Shown here: positions 13,836 through 15,379 of the stretch, piece by piece
Layout: every line of letters starts with the position of its first letter
Numbering within the stretch: position 1 is the stretch's first letter
Assembly (NCBI GenBank): GCA_035628035.1
Contig: DASPKS010000013.1
Location: forward strand, 1-15,379
From: DASPKS01 sp035628035
Lineage (GTDB): Bacteria > Bacteroidota > Rhodothermia > Rhodothermales > Rubricoccaceae
Direction of reading: 5' to 3'
Length of the DNA: 15,379 bases
The notes under the pieces: model-generated
What the model was told of the DNA's origin: nothing
Database searches by the model: none
Seen by the model: only the letters and a program-made list of their open reading frames with translations
Translations under genes and position numbers: made by a program

Positions 13836-13858
13836 GCGCCCGCTCCGCCCTCCCCTTC

Positions 13859-15274
13859 GTGTCTACGCCCGTCTCGGCCCGCCGCGAGGTGGTGGCTACG
13901 CTCCGGCTGGCCCTCCCCCTCGCGCTCACGCAGCTCGCGCAGATCACCATGAGCTTCGTGGACGTCATGATGATCGGGCGGCTGGGGCCGGAGGCGCTCG
14001 CCGGAGGCGTCGTCGGGGCGACGGTGTTCTTCTTCTTCCTCCTCGTGTGCATGGGCGTGGTGATGGCTGTCAGCCCGTCGGTGGCGCAGGCGCACGGGGC
14101 CGCCGACGAAGAGGAGGTAAGCCGGGCGACGCGGCAGGGCCTGTGGCTGGCGCTGCTCCTGAGTGCGCCGCTCCTCGTGCTGTTCCAGTTCGGGGAGCCG
14201 CTCCTGCGCCTGGCGCGGCAAGAGCCGCAGACGGCCGCCCTCGCGAGCGATTACCTCCAGGCGATCCGATGGGGCGCCCCGTTCAACCTCGCCTTCACGG
14301 CGCTGCGGGGGTTCTGCGAGGGGCTCGGCCGGCCGCGCCCGGTCCTCGCCATCACGCTCGGCGGGTCGGTCCTCAACGTGGCGGGCAACTACGTGCTGAT
14401 GTACGGGAAGCTCGGGCTCCCCGCGCTCGGCCTCGTCGGTGCCGCGTGGAGCTCGGCGATCGCGATGACGGCGATGGCCCTCGCGCTGGGGCTGTACGGC
14501 GCCCGCGCTTCGGCGCTCCGGCGGTACCACGTCTTCGCGTGGCGGCGGCCCGAGCCGGCGGCGCTCCGGCGGCTCTTCCGGCTGGGGGCGCCCATCGGCA
14601 TGGCGTTCGGCCTGGAGGCCGGGCTGTTCTCCGTGTCGACGCTCCTGGTCGGGTGGTTCGGCGCCGGCGCGCTCGCCGCGCACCAGGTCGCCCTCAACGC
14701 GGCCAGCGTCACGTTCATGGTCCCGCTCGGGATCGGGATGGCGGCGACCGTCCGCGTCGGCCACGCCGTCGGGCAGGGCGACCCCGGGGGGGCGCGCCGC
14801 GCGGGGTGGGCGGCCATCGGGCTCGGGGCCTCGTTCATGCTCGGATCGGCGCTGCTGTTCTGGCTCCGCCCCGGGTGGGTCGTGTGGGTCTACACCGGGC
14901 AGGGCGCCGTCGCCACGCCGCCGGAGGTGACGGCGCTGGCCGGCGCGCTCCTCGGCATCGCCGCCGTCTTCCAGCTCTTCGACGGGACGCAGGCGACGGC
15001 GGCCGGCGCGCTCCGCGGGCTCAAAGACACCCGCGCGCCGATGCTCATCGGGGCCGTCGCCTACTGGGGCGTGGGGATGGGCGCGGCGCTCGCGCTCGGC
15101 TTCGGCGCGGGGTGGGGCCCGACCGGCATCTGGTGGGGGCTCACGCTCGGGCTGGCCGCGGCGGCCTTCCTGCTGACGGCGCGGTTCCACCGGCGGACGC
15201 GCGGCGCGGTGCCACCGGCCGAACCGGTCGCCGACCTCCCCCGAGAAACCGCAGGAGAGGGCTTCCTTCGATAG
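13859..15274 (+). CDS. MATE family efflux transporter (NorM-like)
   Basis: The 471-residue inner-membrane antiporter has about twelve hydrophobic segments, as is usual for MATE exporters, which use H+ or Na+ gradients to expel cationic drugs and metabolites. The N-terminal helix LPLALTQLAQITMSFVDVMMIGRLG (19-43, shown in part) contains D35 at the position of the conserved ion-coupling aspartate of NorM. GALRGLKDTRAPM near residue 380-392 and GFCEGLGRPRPVL (151-163) are the two repeated cytoplasmic loop motifs of the two halves. I start it at GTG 13859 (fMSTPVSARREVVATLRLALP). A GTG 21 codons upstream (13796) would add a non-homologous Gly/Arg tail overlapping the proposed promoter. The leader has 18 pyrimidines in 20 bases. 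It is divergent from the GT fusion gene. Substrate cannot be told: drug export and export of a native lipid or metabolite are both open. Confidence 0.93.
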   Translation: MSTPVSARREVVATLRLALPLALTQLAQITMSFVDVMMIGRLGPEALAGGVVGATVFFFFLLVCMGVVMAVSPSVAQAHGAADEEEVSRATRQGLWLALLLSAPLLVLFQFGEPLLRLARQEPQTAALASDYLQAIRWGAPFNLAFTALRGFCEGLGRPRPVLAITLGGSVLNVAGNYVLMYGKLGLPALGLVGAAWSSAIAMTAMALALGLYGARASALRRYHVFAWRRPEPAALRRLFRLGAPIGMAFGLEAGLFSVSTLLVGWFGAGALAAHQVALNAASVTFMVPLGIGMAATVRVGHAVGQGDPGGARRAGWAAIGLGASFMLGSALLFWLRPGWVVWVYTGQGAVATPPEVTALAGALLGIAAVFQLFDGTQATAAGALRGLKDTRAPMLIGAVAYWGVGMGAALALGFGAGWGPTGIWWGLTLGLAAAAFLLTARFHRRTRGAVPPAEPVADLPRETAGEGFLR

Positions 15275-15379
15275 GGCCCGGTGTCGTAGGCTTGCGCGTG
15301 CGGGAACGGCTGATGGCGTTTTCCTCCGGGAACGGCCCGGGCCGTTTCAACCGTTCTTCGCCTGCCCCTCTGAACGGGC
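15275..15379. other. Right-end non-coding stretch with a 16-bp palindrome
   Basis: AACGGCCCGGGCCGTT (15331-15346) is a perfect palindrome 56 bases past the MATE stop; with flanking G-C and G-U pairs the stem could reach 10. CGGGAACGGC occurs twice (15301-15310 and 15327-15336). A hairpin here could terminate the MATE transcript, although only TTTCAA follows. As DNA it could equally be a dimeric-protein site. A TAGGCTTG box (15287-15294) precedes an ATG at 15313 whose short open frame runs off the window. Confidence 0.4.

Noticed and set aside
13286..15190. A 634-codon minus-strand frame opposite the MATE gene and running into the GT gene
   Set aside because: It is low-complexity and antisense to a MATE transporter with intact helices and loop motifs.
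15313..15379. Possible start of a further plus-strand gene (MAFSSGNGPG...) running off the right edge
   Set aside because: Only 22 codons are visible, third positions are much less GC-rich than in neighbouring genes, and the palindrome lies inside it. It cannot be supported.
1..15379. CRISPR arrays, tRNA or rRNA genes, insertion-sequence ends, phage or toxin-antitoxin genes
   Set aside because: No regularly spaced repeats, clover-leaf or rRNA signatures, transposase motifs or phage genes were found on reading both strands.

Overview
The window is GC-rich (about 70% by eye) and densely coded, with no gene-free stretch longer than about 170 bases. Four traits point to a member of the Bacteroidota/Rhodothermota group, probably a Rhodothermales-type bacterium: three secreted proteins end in a type IX secretion (Por)-like C-terminal sorting domain; starts lack Shine-Dalgarno sequences; leaders are pyrimidine-rich; and promoter-like TAnnTTTG boxes precede several genes. 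The phylum is an inference from these traits, not from a marker gene.

Layout, left to right. (1) 1-3365 is a YbbAP-TesA-like module: an FtsX-type permease (cut by the left edge) and its ATPase on the minus strand, divergent from a TesA-like GDSL esterase that here carries a lipobox. (2) 3362-4658 holds plsY (minus), whose stop codon overlaps that of tesA, and a divergent minimal RlpA-like double-psi beta-barrel protein (plus). (3) 4668-8719 holds three tandem minus-strand paralogues of a secreted six-repeat LVIVD (choice-of-anchor B type) beta-propeller with a C-terminal sorting domain. (4) 8789-11552 is a compact minus-strand gene run, in transcription order accA, a YbgC/FadM-like thioesterase, a DUF3052 protein and nadC. 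(5) 11671-13743 is one long minus-strand gene that fuses a GT2 glycosyltransferase to what looks like the membrane, Rossmann and degenerate catalytic parts of a polyprenyl-phosphate sugar transferase. (6) 13859-15274 is a divergent MATE-family exporter. The last 105 bases hold a palindrome and no convincing gene.

How the genes fit together: much of the window concerns the cell envelope and lipids. AccA makes malonyl-CoA, the YbgC-like protein and TesA hydrolyse acyl thioesters or esters, PlsY makes lysophosphatidate, the GT2 fusion probably builds envelope glycans, RlpA-like acts on or near peptidoglycan, and the propellers are exported. NadC (NAD synthesis) is the metabolic outlier in the accA run.

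The features most worth a second look are the GT2/degenerate sugar-transferase fusion, the tandem propeller array with a nearly identical 92-bp 5' block in two copies, and the recurring pyrimidine-rich leader with a promoter-like box a fixed distance upstream. No CRISPR array, tRNA, rRNA, insertion sequence or obvious prophage was seen.
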